Below are positions 9,172 to 16,487 of a DNA stretch of 64,000 bases, piece after piece. The stretch comes from an uncultured Clostridia bacterium (GTDB lineage: Bacteria; Bacillota; Clostridia; Oscillospirales; Ruminococcaceae): the NCBI GenBank assembly GCA_947627455.1, contig CANQWC010000004.1, forward strand, positions 1-64,000, given 5' to 3'. Position numbers and translations under genes: made by a program. Every line of letters begins with the position of its first letter. The stretch's first letter is position 1. The notes under the pieces are model-generated. The model saw only the letters and a list, made by a program, of their open reading frames with translations. It was not told where the DNA came from and did not search any database.

Positions 9172-9552
9172 ATGAACAAAATCGGTCTTGAAAATGTTCT
9201 CGCAAGGTTTAAAGAACTTGCCAAGCTCACCGATGAGGAGGCCTCGGCCTACACCCCGACGGTAAAGTCGGCGAAGGCTTATTTTGAGAGGCTTTTGCTC
9301 CGAGAGCCGACCGAGGGCGATGAAGCGTCGCTCTGCGAATACGCCTGCGCGGCGAAGGCGTTTTTCGATTACACGGTCCTGATCGCCGCGATTCCCACCA
9401 CCGCCGCGGGGCTTACGGGCGGCGTTTTCACAAAAATATCCCAGAATGCGACGGTCATCAACGCCGAGAGGGTAATGAAGGCGGCATTCTCCGCGCTCCC
9501 TGTCGGTTTAATTCGCGATGACGGCTTCGTGTTCGAGTGCACGGAGGGTTAA
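9172..9552 (+). CDS. Probable phage head-tail connector (adaptor) protein
   Basis: A 126-residue protein with a good GAAAGGAG ribosome site, largely alpha-helical (LARFKELAKLTDEEA, FERLLLREPTEGDEA, CEYACAAKAFFDY) in the way of gp6/gp15-like adaptors that bind the portal ring. The call rests on size, helical character and position right after the capsid; I do not recognise a specific family. It is followed by a gene whose ribosome site lies at its stop codon. Confidence 0.55.
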   Translation: MNKIGLENVLARFKELAKLTDEEASAYTPTVKSAKAYFERLLLREPTEGDEASLCEYACAAKAFFDYTVLIAAIPTTAAGLTGGVFTKISQNATVINAERVMKAAFSALPVGLIRDDGFVFECTEG

Positions 9553-9554
9553 AA

Positions 9555-10310
9555 ATGGCAGGATTTTCCGATCAGAGCGACATAATAAAGCAGTCTCTTT
9601 CCGAGCTCTTCGACCGCGTATGCGACCTCTATGAGCGGGTAAACCCCGCCGAGCACCGAAATGAAACCATCTGTTTTGTCGGCGTCGACAGCGCGACTGT
9701 CGGCGAGGCGGTCTCAAACGGCGATGGCGGTTCAACTCGAACCGCCGAGGTGAGATATCTTGTTCGGGCGCTCTCAAAAAGAGACATGTCGGCCGATGCT
9801 CTCTGCGAGCTCTTCGACGGCGGGGCGATACCCGCTGTTGAGGGCTGCGGCCTCGGAATTGAAAAAATCGAGCGCGAGCCCTGCCTCTTTTCTAAAGAGC
9901 ACGGCGCCTACACCGTTTCGGCAAAGGTCACCGTCCGCTCCGAAGAGGCCGATACCGCCGCCGCCGAGGGCATAGGCTTTTCGATAGACGGCGCAGAATT
10001 CGCCTGCATGAGGTCTTATGAGGTCTCGCGAGCCGTTAAAACCGCCGAGACCCCGACCATCGGAATGGGAATAATAACCCGTTCGGTCGGCGCGAGGGCG
10101 CTCAAAATAAAGCTCAGCGGCGTTTTGTCCGCCGAATCTGCGGGAACGGTTTATTCATCGCTCGCCGCCTATCTCGGCGGAAGGCCCGTTTCGCTGACAG
10201 TAGCAGGGCTTATCTTCCCGAATATGACCATGACCGAGCTCACGCTCGGCGGAAGCCTTAAAAAGGGCTCCGAGATAGCTGTCGGCTTCACGGAGGTGAA
10301 CGAGGTTTGA
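9555..10310 (+). CDS. Putative phage neck/tail protein, two-domain
   Basis: Starts at ATG 9555 behind GGAGGG (an upstream GTG at 9537 has no ribosome site). The N-terminal ~125 residues (SDIIKQSLSELFDRVCDLY ... YTVSAKVTVRSE) look like a tail-terminator or head-completion fold: a helix, then a beta-rich part. After a linker with DTAAAEG, residues ~130-250 form a second beta-rich domain resembling tail-tube or tail-associated proteins (GIITRSVGARALKIKLSG, LTLGGSLKKGSEIAVGF). I infer a fusion of two small virion functions. No exact family recognised. Confidence 0.5.
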   Translation: MAGFSDQSDIIKQSLSELFDRVCDLYERVNPAEHRNETICFVGVDSATVGEAVSNGDGGSTRTAEVRYLVRALSKRDMSADALCELFDGGAIPAVEGCGLGIEKIEREPCLFSKEHGAYTVSAKVTVRSEEADTAAAEGIGFSIDGAEFACMRSYEVSRAVKTAETPTIGMGIITRSVGARALKIKLSGVLSAESAGTVYSSLAAYLGGRPVSLTVAGLIFPNMTMTELTLGGSLKKGSEIAVGFTEVNEV

Positions 10311-11248
10311 GCCATTCGCTGAGACTTATGATAAGATATGTCCGCGGCGCAAAGAACCTCACATCGGGCTGTATAAGCTTTCGCCTTGAAAAAGAGCGCT
10401 ATACGCCCTATACCGAGTTTACCTCCCAATGGTACTGCGACAGCGCCACTGCCCTGACCGAGATCGTCGCGGTGGTGTTCTACATCGACAACACGATGGT
10501 CCACTACGGCTATCCGACAGACATCAGGACAATAAAAAAGGACGGCAGAATAATCGTCGACATAAAAAGCACGGGTTATACCGCCGCGCTCATGACAAAC
10601 CAATGCCCCGACGGAATGCTCACCGACATCGACCTTGCGGGCCTTGGCGCGGCAAGCGGAAACCCGCCCCTCATCGCCTATCAGCAAAACACGCCCGTTG
10701 TAAACTATGTAAACTATTACGACGGCACCAGCGCATGGGACGCGATCGTCTGTTATTCAATCAGGGCGACAGGGCTTTACCCCTACCTTGGCGGCTATAA
10801 CACCATCAGGGTGAGCGTGCCAGAAAACGCGGGTTCTCTTGAAATCAGCTCAGGCGCGCTTATCTCTCAGAGCTTCGGCAGCGACTATTCAAGAATCATC
10901 TCGAAAATCACCATGAAAGACATCGACGGCACCGAGGGCGCTTATGTTTACACAAACGGCCTCGCCGCCCAAAGAACGATAGTCCGCGCAAAAGAGCTCA
11001 ACTTCGACCGCGAATGGATTATGGACCCGAGCGAGGGCCTCAAGTTCAAATCGAACTATGCGATGAGAAAAATCACCTTTGACAGCTTCAGCTTTTTGGG
11101 CTGCAACCCGCTTCTTGAGCTTCTTGACAGCTTTTCGGTCACCGATCTTCGCTACCGCGGCGAGATCGACAGGCTGATCTTCACGGGCTCGCCCGAAAAG
11201 GGCTTCGTCACCACAATCTATTGCTATCACGACGGGTTTTGCGAGTGA
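10307..11248 (+). CDS. Putative phage tail/baseplate-like structural protein
   Basis: The TTG start at 10307 overlaps the previous stop and follows GGAGG at 10292. The 313-residue protein is beta-rich with many aromatic and glycine residues (SQWYCDSATALTEI, YVNYYDGTSAWDAIVCYSI) and a C-terminal part (DRLIFTGSPEKGFVTTIYCY) reminiscent of baseplate hub or distal-tail folds, but I cannot name a family. It is the last gene before a strong terminator, so it closes the phage transcription unit. No tape-measure, tail-fibre, holin or endolysin gene follows. Confidence 0.45.
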   Translation: MSHSLRLMIRYVRGAKNLTSGCISFRLEKERYTPYTEFTSQWYCDSATALTEIVAVVFYIDNTMVHYGYPTDIRTIKKDGRIIVDIKSTGYTAALMTNQCPDGMLTDIDLAGLGAASGNPPLIAYQQNTPVVNYVNYYDGTSAWDAIVCYSIRATGLYPYLGGYNTIRVSVPENAGSLEISSGALISQSFGSDYSRIISKITMKDIDGTEGAYVYTNGLAAQRTIVRAKELNFDREWIMDPSEGLKFKSNYAMRKITFDSFSFLGCNPLLELLDSFSVTDLRYRGEIDRLIFTGSPEKGFVTTIYCYHDGFCE

Positions 11249-11263
11249 GGCGCAGAAAAAATC

Positions 11264-11293
11264 AAAAGCAGCCACAGTGTTGGCTGCTTTTTT
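11264..11293 (+). terminator. Rho-independent terminator of the phage module
   Basis: AAAAGCAGCCA pairs with TGGCTGCTTTT around CAGTGT, followed by a run of T. It ends the terS-to-tail-like transcription unit. Confidence 0.9.
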
Positions 11294-11340
11294 GGTTGAG
11301 TGAACTGGGGGAGAGTTTCTTGTTTCACTTAAAAATTTAG

Positions 11341-11454
11341 CGGGGCACCCATGTTGTTTCAGCAAAGTTGTTGGGCAAAGGCGTAAGCCTTTGCAGAACG
11401 ACGCTGACAAATGTGACCTTCTGAACACTGTAATGGGCGTCGTTTGTTTCCCCG
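11341..11454 (-). repeat. Expanded-loop hairpin element, copy 4
   Basis: Minus-strand copy, bounded by CGGGG/CCCCG, with GCAAAGGC-GTAA-GCCTTTGC (plus-strand reading) and the AACGACGC/GCGTCGTT-type pair (here ACGACGC and GCGTCGT). The loop sequence between the paired arms differs from the other copies. Confidence 0.75.
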
Positions 11455-11630
11455 CAAGCTCTCTCCGCTTTTATTAGCGGGGACACCCTTGCAGGGTTTC
11501 CCCGCGCCCTTTCCCGCTCTTGCCGAGCTTCGCTCGGCAGGCAGGGGGAAGTCTCCCCCCTGCGACCCCCTCTTTGCAAGCCGCCTCGCAAGCTCGGCGG
11601 CGGGAAATTTTCTCGCTGGCGCTCGAAAAT

Positions 11631-11745
11631 CGGGGGAACCCCTGTTATTACAGCTTGATAGTCGGGCAAAGGCGTAAGCCTTTGCAGAACGACGCTGACA
11701 AACGCAATCTTTTGCACTTTGGAGAGAGCGTCGTTTGTTTCCCCG
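11631..11745 (-). repeat. Expanded-loop hairpin element, copy 5
   Basis: Minus-strand copy between CGGGGG (11631) and CCCCG (11741), with the GCAAAGGC/GCCTTTGC hairpin and the ACGACGC/GCGTCGT pair intact. Confidence 0.75.
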
Positions 11746-12200
11746 CAAGCTCTCTCCGCTTTTATTAGCGGGGACACCCTTGCAGGGTTTCCCCGCACCC
11801 TTTCCGAGCACAAGCCGCCGAGCTTCGCTCGGCGGCGGGAAATTTTCTCGCTGGCGCTCGAAAATCGGGGGAACCCTCCCCTCAAGGGGAGGGGGCGTTG
11901 CTATTTATCCTTTTGCACTACGTTTCAGCGGGGGAAGGGTGACTAAAAATAGCATGAGCGAAGCGAATACCTTTTAAAAAGGGGCGTGGCGGCTTTTTCG
12001 GGCGGGCACCTATTCTCTCCCCCCCTTACTCGGTTCGTGATAAAATATCATTCGCGCAGCGAATCCCTTTTCAGGGGGCCGCGGGGGGATTTATCCCCCC
12101 CGCCTTTAATCTTTGCTTGTATAATATATCCACCATGGAGCACATTTCGACAGCCCCCATGAATATTCCCCCCTGTCCAAAAATTTGTACTCCAACGCCG

Positions 12201-12286
12201 TTTTTCAAAAAATTTTTTCATTTGTTGCACGTTTTCGTGCAACTTTTGGCGTTTTCGGGGGTATAAGTGAAGGGGCATGAATTTGC
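12201..12286 (+). repeat. Partial third copy of the 187-bp block
   Basis: Retains only the 3' half: the palindrome GTTGCACG-TTTT-CGTGCAAC with one loop change, then TTTTGGCGTTTTCGGGGGTA and AGTGAA. It lacks the terminator stem. Same orientation as the two left-hand copies although the hairpins around it are inverted. Confidence 0.7.
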
Positions 12287-12329
12287 GCCCAAGCTTTCAA
12301 ACGATGATCATCAAAAATTTTTCCGCCGC

Positions 12330-12812
12330 TCAGACGAGCTTTTCCATCTCTCTGCGCTGAGTAAAATACCCGAGTTTTTCATAAAACTCCCTCGCGCCGT
12401 CGTTGAATTCCCAGACGTTGAGGGTGATGTTGTAAAACCCGTTTTCTCTCGCGAAGCTCTCGGCGGCTTCCATAAGCGCTCGGCTCGCGCCGAGCCCCCT
12501 CATTCGGCTGTCGACGCACAAATCGTCAAGATAGAGCGTTTTAATGTTCCGAAGAACGGGGTTTTGCCTTTGGGTGATGATTTTGCAGATCAGATAACCC
12601 GCAGGCTCGCCGTCAATTTCGGCAATGAACACCACCGCGTTTTTATCTTTGCAGAGGCTCTTGAACTCATCTTCGCTGTATTTTCCCTCTGCCTCGCTGA
12701 ATATATCGGGTCTCCCCGCGCGATGCTGTTCAAGAATATTGTTAAGAAGTCTTTCCGCGAAAGAGCAATCGCGGGGTTCACCCCGCCTGATGCTTATTTT
12801 GCCCATGCTCAT
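12330..12812 (-). CDS. GNAT-family N-acetyltransferase
   Basis: Acetyl-CoA-dependent acyltransferase of unknown substrate, cytosolic, 160 aa. Visible are the central strand and CoA-binding motif A as LYLDDLCVDSRMRGLGASRA (R-x-x-G-x-G/A core) and the C-terminal GNAT ending AREFYEKLGYFTQR, typical of the RimI/PhnO-like group. Its ATG overlaps the stop of the upstream HTH-M18 gene (ATGA at 12809-12812), so the two are translationally coupled and probably share a transcript. Confidence 0.85.
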   Translation of the reverse strand: MSMGKISIRRGEPRDCSFAERLLNNILEQHRAGRPDIFSEAEGKYSEDEFKSLCKDKNAVVFIAEIDGEPAGYLICKIITQRQNPVLRNIKTLYLDDLCVDSRMRGLGASRALMEAAESFARENGFYNITLNVWEFNDGAREFYEKLGYFTQRREMEKLV

Positions 12813-14374
12813 ACGCCCTCTTTAAGGGCATACCCGCCGTCGGGCGACCTCTGAATTTCGGTGCAAAAAAGCTCCGCCGCCGCGCGTTCAAGATAAAGCG
12901 TATCCATCGAACCCGCGGTCTCATAGCACGAGTGCATTGAAAGCTGAGCGAGGCCGATATCCACCGTCGGCACCGAAAGCCTTGTTGCGGAGATGTTTCC
13001 GAGAGTCCCGCCGCCCTGCATATCCGAGCGGTTTGCAAAGACCTGAACGGGAACTCCTGCCGCTGCGCAAATTCTTCTGAAAAGCCCCTCCGAGACCGCG
13101 TCTGTCGCATACGACTGACGGGCGCTGGTCTTTATCACTATGCCCGAATTCATATAGGGCCTGTTGATCGCGTCTGCATATTCGGGGTGATTCGGGTGAA
13201 CGGCGTGGGCGTTGTCGGCCGAGACCGCAAAGCTTTTCGCGAGCATTTTCGCAACATCTTTCCCGAGGCTCTTACAAATCCTCCCGACGGTGTTCACCAA
13301 AAAGTCCGAATTTGCCCCCTGCTTTGTCGAGCTCCCGACCTCCTCATTGTCGAATACGCAAAGCACCGAAACGGTGTTTTTGCTTCCTCCGCCGAGAAAC
13401 CCCTGAAGCCCCGCGTAAGCGCACTGAAGGTCGTCAAGCTTCGGCGACGATACAAACTCTCCGTCCTCGCCCCAGACCGTTCCCGCCGTCTTGTTATAGA
13501 GGTAAAGGTCTGCCGCGAGGATATCTTTTTCCTTGGCGCCCGCGGCCTCGGCGACCTTTTTCCGAAGGCTTCCCTCGGCCTTTCCCGAGCCGATAATCGG
13601 AATGAGGTCGACCTGCGGGTTATAGTTAAACCCGTTATTTATGCTGTTCTGCATGTGTATTGCGACGTTCGGGATCATCACGGTAAAGTCCGAGAGGTTC
13701 ACCAAAACGGTTTTCACCCCGCCCGAGGCCGAAACCGCGAGCCTCCCCGCGACAGCGAGCGGCCTGTCGAACCAAGACGGCATGATCATTCCGCCGTAGC
13801 GCTCGGTGTCAAGGCGAATATATTCGGGCGATTTAAGCTCATAAAGCGGCTTAAGCTTAAAGCAGGGCGAGTCGCAGTGCGCCGAGAAGATGTTAAAACC
13901 GTCGGGGTCGTCGCTGCCTATTTTGAACGCGATTATCGAGGTGCCGTTTCGTGTGACGAAATACCTCCCGCCCTTTTCGATGTCCCAGTCCTCCCATTCG
14001 TTGAGCTGAACAAAGCCCTCGTTGACGAGCTTTCTTGCGATGTTATCGACCGCGTGAAAAGGCGTCGGGCTCGACGAAATAAAAGCGATGAGCTTTTCGG
14101 CGCTCGAACGGTTATCGCTCATTCCGATTAGGTTCTCGTCCTCTTTGGCGTTGTCAGCCGAGTGCCCCATGTCCGATGTCAGCCCCAAGATATACTCGCT
14201 CGAGACGTCATAGAGCCTTATGAGGCGTTTAAGGGTATCGGGGTTAGGAGCGGTGTCGCCGTTTTCATATCTTGACAGCGACTTATTAGAAATCCCGACG
14301 GCGTCAAAAACGTCCATCTGAGAAAGCCCCTTGCGTTTGCGCGCCTTTTTCAAGCGCTCGCCGAATGTAGTCAT
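12809..14374 (-). CDS. HTH_XRE domain fused to M18 aminopeptidase
   Basis: Residues 1-65 are a complete Cro/C1-type helix-turn-helix (FGERLKKARKRKGLSQMDVF then ISNKSLSRYENGDTAP). After a linker rich in D/E/N, residues ~90-500 are an M18 (aspartyl/neutral) zinc aminopeptidase. Likely metal ligands and catalytic residues are in FSAHCDSPCFKL, SSPKLDDL, DNEEVGSS and the late MHSCYETAG. M18 enzymes usually have ~430-480 residues and no DNA-binding domain. The ATG at 14374 follows GAGGA (7-nt gap). An internal ATG before the peptidase (MSDNRSSAEKL) has no close ribosome site, so the fusion is probably real. A perfect 8+8 palindrome lies 37-56 bp upstream. Peptidase function is well supported; a regulatory role is inference. 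Confidence 0.9.
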   Translation of the reverse strand: MTTFGERLKKARKRKGLSQMDVFDAVGISNKSLSRYENGDTAPNPDTLKRLIRLYDVSSEYILGLTSDMGHSADNAKEDENLIGMSDNRSSAEKLIAFISSSPTPFHAVDNIARKLVNEGFVQLNEWEDWDIEKGGRYFVTRNGTSIIAFKIGSDDPDGFNIFSAHCDSPCFKLKPLYELKSPEYIRLDTERYGGMIMPSWFDRPLAVAGRLAVSASGGVKTVLVNLSDFTVMIPNVAIHMQNSINNGFNYNPQVDLIPIIGSGKAEGSLRKKVAEAAGAKEKDILAADLYLYNKTAGTVWGEDGEFVSSPKLDDLQCAYAGLQGFLGGGSKNTVSVLCVFDNEEVGSSTKQGANSDFLVNTVGRICKSLGKDVAKMLAKSFAVSADNAHAVHPNHPEYADAINRPYMNSGIVIKTSARQSYATDAVSEGLFRRICAAAGVPVQVFANRSDMQGGGTLGNISATRLSVPTVDIGLAQLSMHSCYETAGSMDTLYLERAAAELFCTEIQRSPDGGYALKEGV

Positions 14375-14410
14375 AATAATTCCTCGCTTTCCTGAGAGTT
14401 TTAAACTTTG

Positions 14411-14430
14411 TGATAAATCGGAATTTATCA
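14411..14430. promoter_or_regulatory. Perfect palindrome upstream of the HTH-M18 gene
   Basis: TGATAAAT-CGGA-ATTTATCA, 8-bp arms and 4-bp spacer, about 37 bp before the HTH-M18 start and overlapping the last codons of the upstream GNAT gene. The size suits a dimeric XRE-type operator; autoregulation is inferred. Confidence 0.5.
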
Positions 14431-14880
14431 TTTGATATGTTTTACATATACTCTTGATAATCCCCCGTAAATGCTTTCCATTTGTTTAATATACTCAAAT
14501 CCGTATTTTTCATATAAGCCGATTTGATCTGTTGATATAAATATTTTATTTATGTTTTGATCTTTCGCGACAGCTTCAATCTCCTGAAACAGCAGCCCCA
14601 TATATCTATGCCCGCGATATTGAGGAAAAGTATATACAAATCCTATCCAAGGAGAATATTCTGTTGATATGATCTCATCTTTCTTTGCAAATGTACAGAA
14701 TGAAACAAGTTCATCTCCGTCCGTAAGCAAGAGCAGCTCAGAGCCTTCGCCCACAACATCGTAAAAAGTGTTGGTGCTTAATATTTGATGCAGATACGCT
14801 CCCGCTCTCCAATCGCTTTTTCCTATTTCATTAAGCCAATGGCTCTGCCTTTCGCTTTTATAAAAGCTGATTACTTTCAA
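14428..14880 (-). CDS. GNAT-family N-acetyltransferase, AT-rich
   Basis: A 150-residue acetyltransferase-like protein: WIGFVYTFPQYRGHRYMGLL contains the R-x-x-G-x-x CoA-binding loop and IGLYEKYGFEYIK is the usual C-terminal GNAT strand. The start is TTG at 14880 after AGGAGTG. Codon use is clearly more AT-rich than the neighbours (many AAA, ATA, TTT), suggesting recent transfer. It precedes the HTH-M18 gene on the same strand with only ~50 bp between, containing the palindrome. Substrate unknown. Confidence 0.78.
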   Translation of the reverse strand: MKVISFYKSERQSHWLNEIGKSDWRAGAYLHQILSTNTFYDVVGEGSELLLLTDGDELVSFCTFAKKDEIISTEYSPWIGFVYTFPQYRGHRYMGLLFQEIEAVAKDQNINKIFISTDQIGLYEKYGFEYIKQMESIYGGLSRVYVKHIK

Positions 14881-14951
14881 TTATACTCACTCCTATAAAT
14901 CCCGACGTCCTACTCGCCATATATTTAACCTCAATCCGACCGATATTCAGC

Positions 14952-15635
14952 TCAACATATCGTCTCAAGCGCCGTCATCATCGCCCTAACGCAGCTTCCC
15001 GCGGCCTCGGCGACCATCGCTTCAAACTCATCGGCGCCCGCGTCAACGCTGTCCGAAACCGCCTTGATAAGCAGGGCGGGCACCCCTGCGCGGTTCGCGG
15101 TGAGAAGTATTCCCGCCGCCTCCATCTCGCAAATTTTCGCGCCGAAAATTCTGTTGAGCTCCCGCTTTTTCTCGGGCAAGCCGACAAACTTGTCCGCCGA
15201 TGCGCAAATCACCCGCAAAAGCGACGGCTCGGCCGAAACCGCCGCCGAAACAAGCTCCTCCGAAGCGGGAATATAGATGTCCGAGTAATCGGGGTACTGC
15301 CCGACCGCGACCCTGTCGATCTCGGAGAGGTCGAAGTCGTAATGCACAACCTTTTCGACGACCACCGCCCGCGTGAGGGTCATGTCCTCCGAGAGCCCGC
15401 CGCATATCCCGAAATTGACTATCATCTCGACGCCGTATTTTGTGATGAGCATCTGCGTCGCCGAAGCCGCGTAGATCTCGCCCACGCCGCTTTTCACGAC
15501 GAAAAGCCTGTTCTCGCCGACCCGATATGATTTCACCTCATATCCCCCGAAGCTCTCGCTTCCCGTCGGCGCGCCTATTTTCAAAAGCAGCGCCTCGACC
15601 TCGCTCGCCATCGCGACTATCATTCCGATTTTCAT
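14952..15635 (-). CDS. mtnN: 5'-methylthioadenosine/S-adenosylhomocysteine nucleosidase
   Basis: Hydrolyses MTA and SAH to adenine plus a thioribose or ribosyl-homocysteine in the methyl-donor cycle (EC 3.2.2.9); related nucleoside phosphorylases are possible. Motifs: MKIGMIVAMASEVEAL at the N-terminus, SGVGEIYAASATQ, NFGICGGL, ASADKFV, the substrate-binding KICEMEAAGI (Glu-Met-Glu) and AVSDSVDAGADE with the catalytic Asp. Length 227 aa is normal. ATG at 15635 follows GGAGG by 5 nt; an upstream in-frame start at 15695 lies within the promoter. Single-gene unit with its own promoter. Confidence 0.88.
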   Translation of the reverse strand: MKIGMIVAMASEVEALLLKIGAPTGSESFGGYEVKSYRVGENRLFVVKSGVGEIYAASATQMLITKYGVEMIVNFGICGGLSEDMTLTRAVVVEKVVHYDFDLSEIDRVAVGQYPDYSDIYIPASEELVSAAVSAEPSLLRVICASADKFVGLPEKKRELNRIFGAKICEMEAAGILLTANRAGVPALLIKAVSDSVDAGADEFEAMVAEAAGSCVRAMMTALETIC

Positions 15636-15666
15636 TTTCCCTCCGCCTTTCGGTTTTACTGACACC

Positions 15667-15695
15667 ATTCTACCACTTTTCCCCGAAATTGGCAA
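15667..15695 (-). promoter_or_regulatory. Sigma-A promoter for mtnN
   Basis: On the minus strand, TTGCCA, 17-bp spacer, TAGAAT, about 30 bp before the ATG at 15635. Confidence 0.7.
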
Positions 15696-15760
15696 GAGGA
15701 AAGCACGACCGCGGAAATAAACCCCTCAATTTCTGTAAAATTTCATAAATCCGACACACT

Positions 15761-15784
15761 TAGCGCGTTATTTTGCGCTATAAT
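15761..15784 (+). promoter_or_regulatory. Promoter -10 with overlapping palindrome, ahead of the two-component genes
   Basis: TATAAT at 15779-15784 has no good -35, which suits an activated promoter. TAGCGC-GTTATTTT-GCGCTA (15761-15780) overlaps the -10 and is a candidate operator. Confidence 0.5.
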
Positions 15785-15812
15785 GGTTTCAGTACAATGA
15801 GGGAGGTATATT

Positions 15813-16487
15813 ATGGCTAAAATTCTGATTGTTGACGACGAGGCGAAAATTCGCGAGGTCGTTAAGGAATACGCTTCTTTTGAGGGCTATGAGGTCGCCG
15901 AGGCCGCAGACGGAATGGAAGCGGTCGAGCTTGTTCGGGCCGACAAAAACTTCGACTGCATAATCATGGATATCATGATGCCCAAGCTTGACGGCTACTC
16001 GGCCTGCAAGGAGATCAAGAAAATAAAGAATATTCCCGTCATAATGCTTTCGGCAAGGGGCGAGGAATACGACAAGCTCTTCGGGTTTGAGGTCGGCATC
16101 GACGACTACGTTGTAAAGCCGTTTTCGCCGAAGGAGCTTATGGCGAGGGTCAAGGTCGTCATCAAGCGCGGAACCCGCGACCAGACCGAGGATATCCTCA
16201 CCTATAAGGGCCTCGTAATCAACTTTGCGGCTCGCGACGTCATCATCGACGGCAAGCGCGCCCAGATGACCCCGAAGGAATATGACATTCTCTTCTTCCT
16301 TGCGAAGAATATGAACATCGCGATGTCTCGCGAGAAGCTTCTTGAAGAGGTCTGGGGGTTTGATTTTTACGGCGATGACCGCACCGTCGACACCCACATT
16401 AAAATGCTTCGCAACAGCCTCGGCCCCTATCGCGACCTCATCGTGACCCTGAGAGGAATGGGATATAAATTTGACAACATCAAATAG
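15813..16487 (+). CDS. OmpR/PhoB-family response regulator
   Basis: Cytosolic transcription factor of a two-component system, 224 aa. The receiver domain (1-120) has the acidic pocket (VDDE), phospho-acceptor Asp in IIMDIMMPKLDGY, the conserved Thr/Ser position (MLSARG) and Lys in DYVVKPFSPKE. The winged-helix DNA-binding domain (~130-224) ends VTLRGMGYKFD. GAGGGAGG precedes the ATG. Followed by an overlapping sensor kinase, its presumed partner. Target genes are not evident; the nearby divergent or convergent units are mtnN and the MacB-like permease. Confidence 0.93.
   Translation: MAKILIVDDEAKIREVVKEYASFEGYEVAEAADGMEAVELVRADKNFDCIIMDIMMPKLDGYSACKEIKKIKNIPVIMLSARGEEYDKLFGFEVGIDDYVVKPFSPKELMARVKVVIKRGTRDQTEDILTYKGLVINFAARDVIIDGKRAQMTPKEYDILFFLAKNMNIAMSREKLLEEVWGFDFYGDDRTVDTHIKMLRNSLGPYRDLIVTLRGMGYKFDNIK

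Larger units (their letters stand above)
11294..12290 (-). repeat. Right-hand repeat cluster, hairpins in opposite orientation
   Basis: Gene-free. It carries the same hairpin families as the 697-4300 cluster but mostly on the minus strand: expanded-loop copies at 11341-11454 and 11631-11745 and short cores at 11478-11504 and 11769-11795 (ACCCT-GCA-AGGGT inner stem in the minus reading). Further palindromes are TGCCGAGC-TTC-GCTCGGCA near 11522 and GCCGCCGAGC-TTC-GCTCGGCGGC near 11810. Two ~170-bp halves are direct repeats of each other. A CCCTCCCCT-CAA-GGGGAGGGG palindrome near 11875 recurs inverted near 45105. Confidence 0.85.

Noticed and set aside
4319..11293. Encapsulin or nanocompartment instead of phage genes
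   Set aside because: Terminase, portal and prohead protease genes are present in phage order, which encapsulin loci lack.
11337..11885. Minus-strand frames of 150-182 codons right of the phage module
   Set aside because: They lie wholly in the inverted hairpin repeats and encode repeat-derived peptides.
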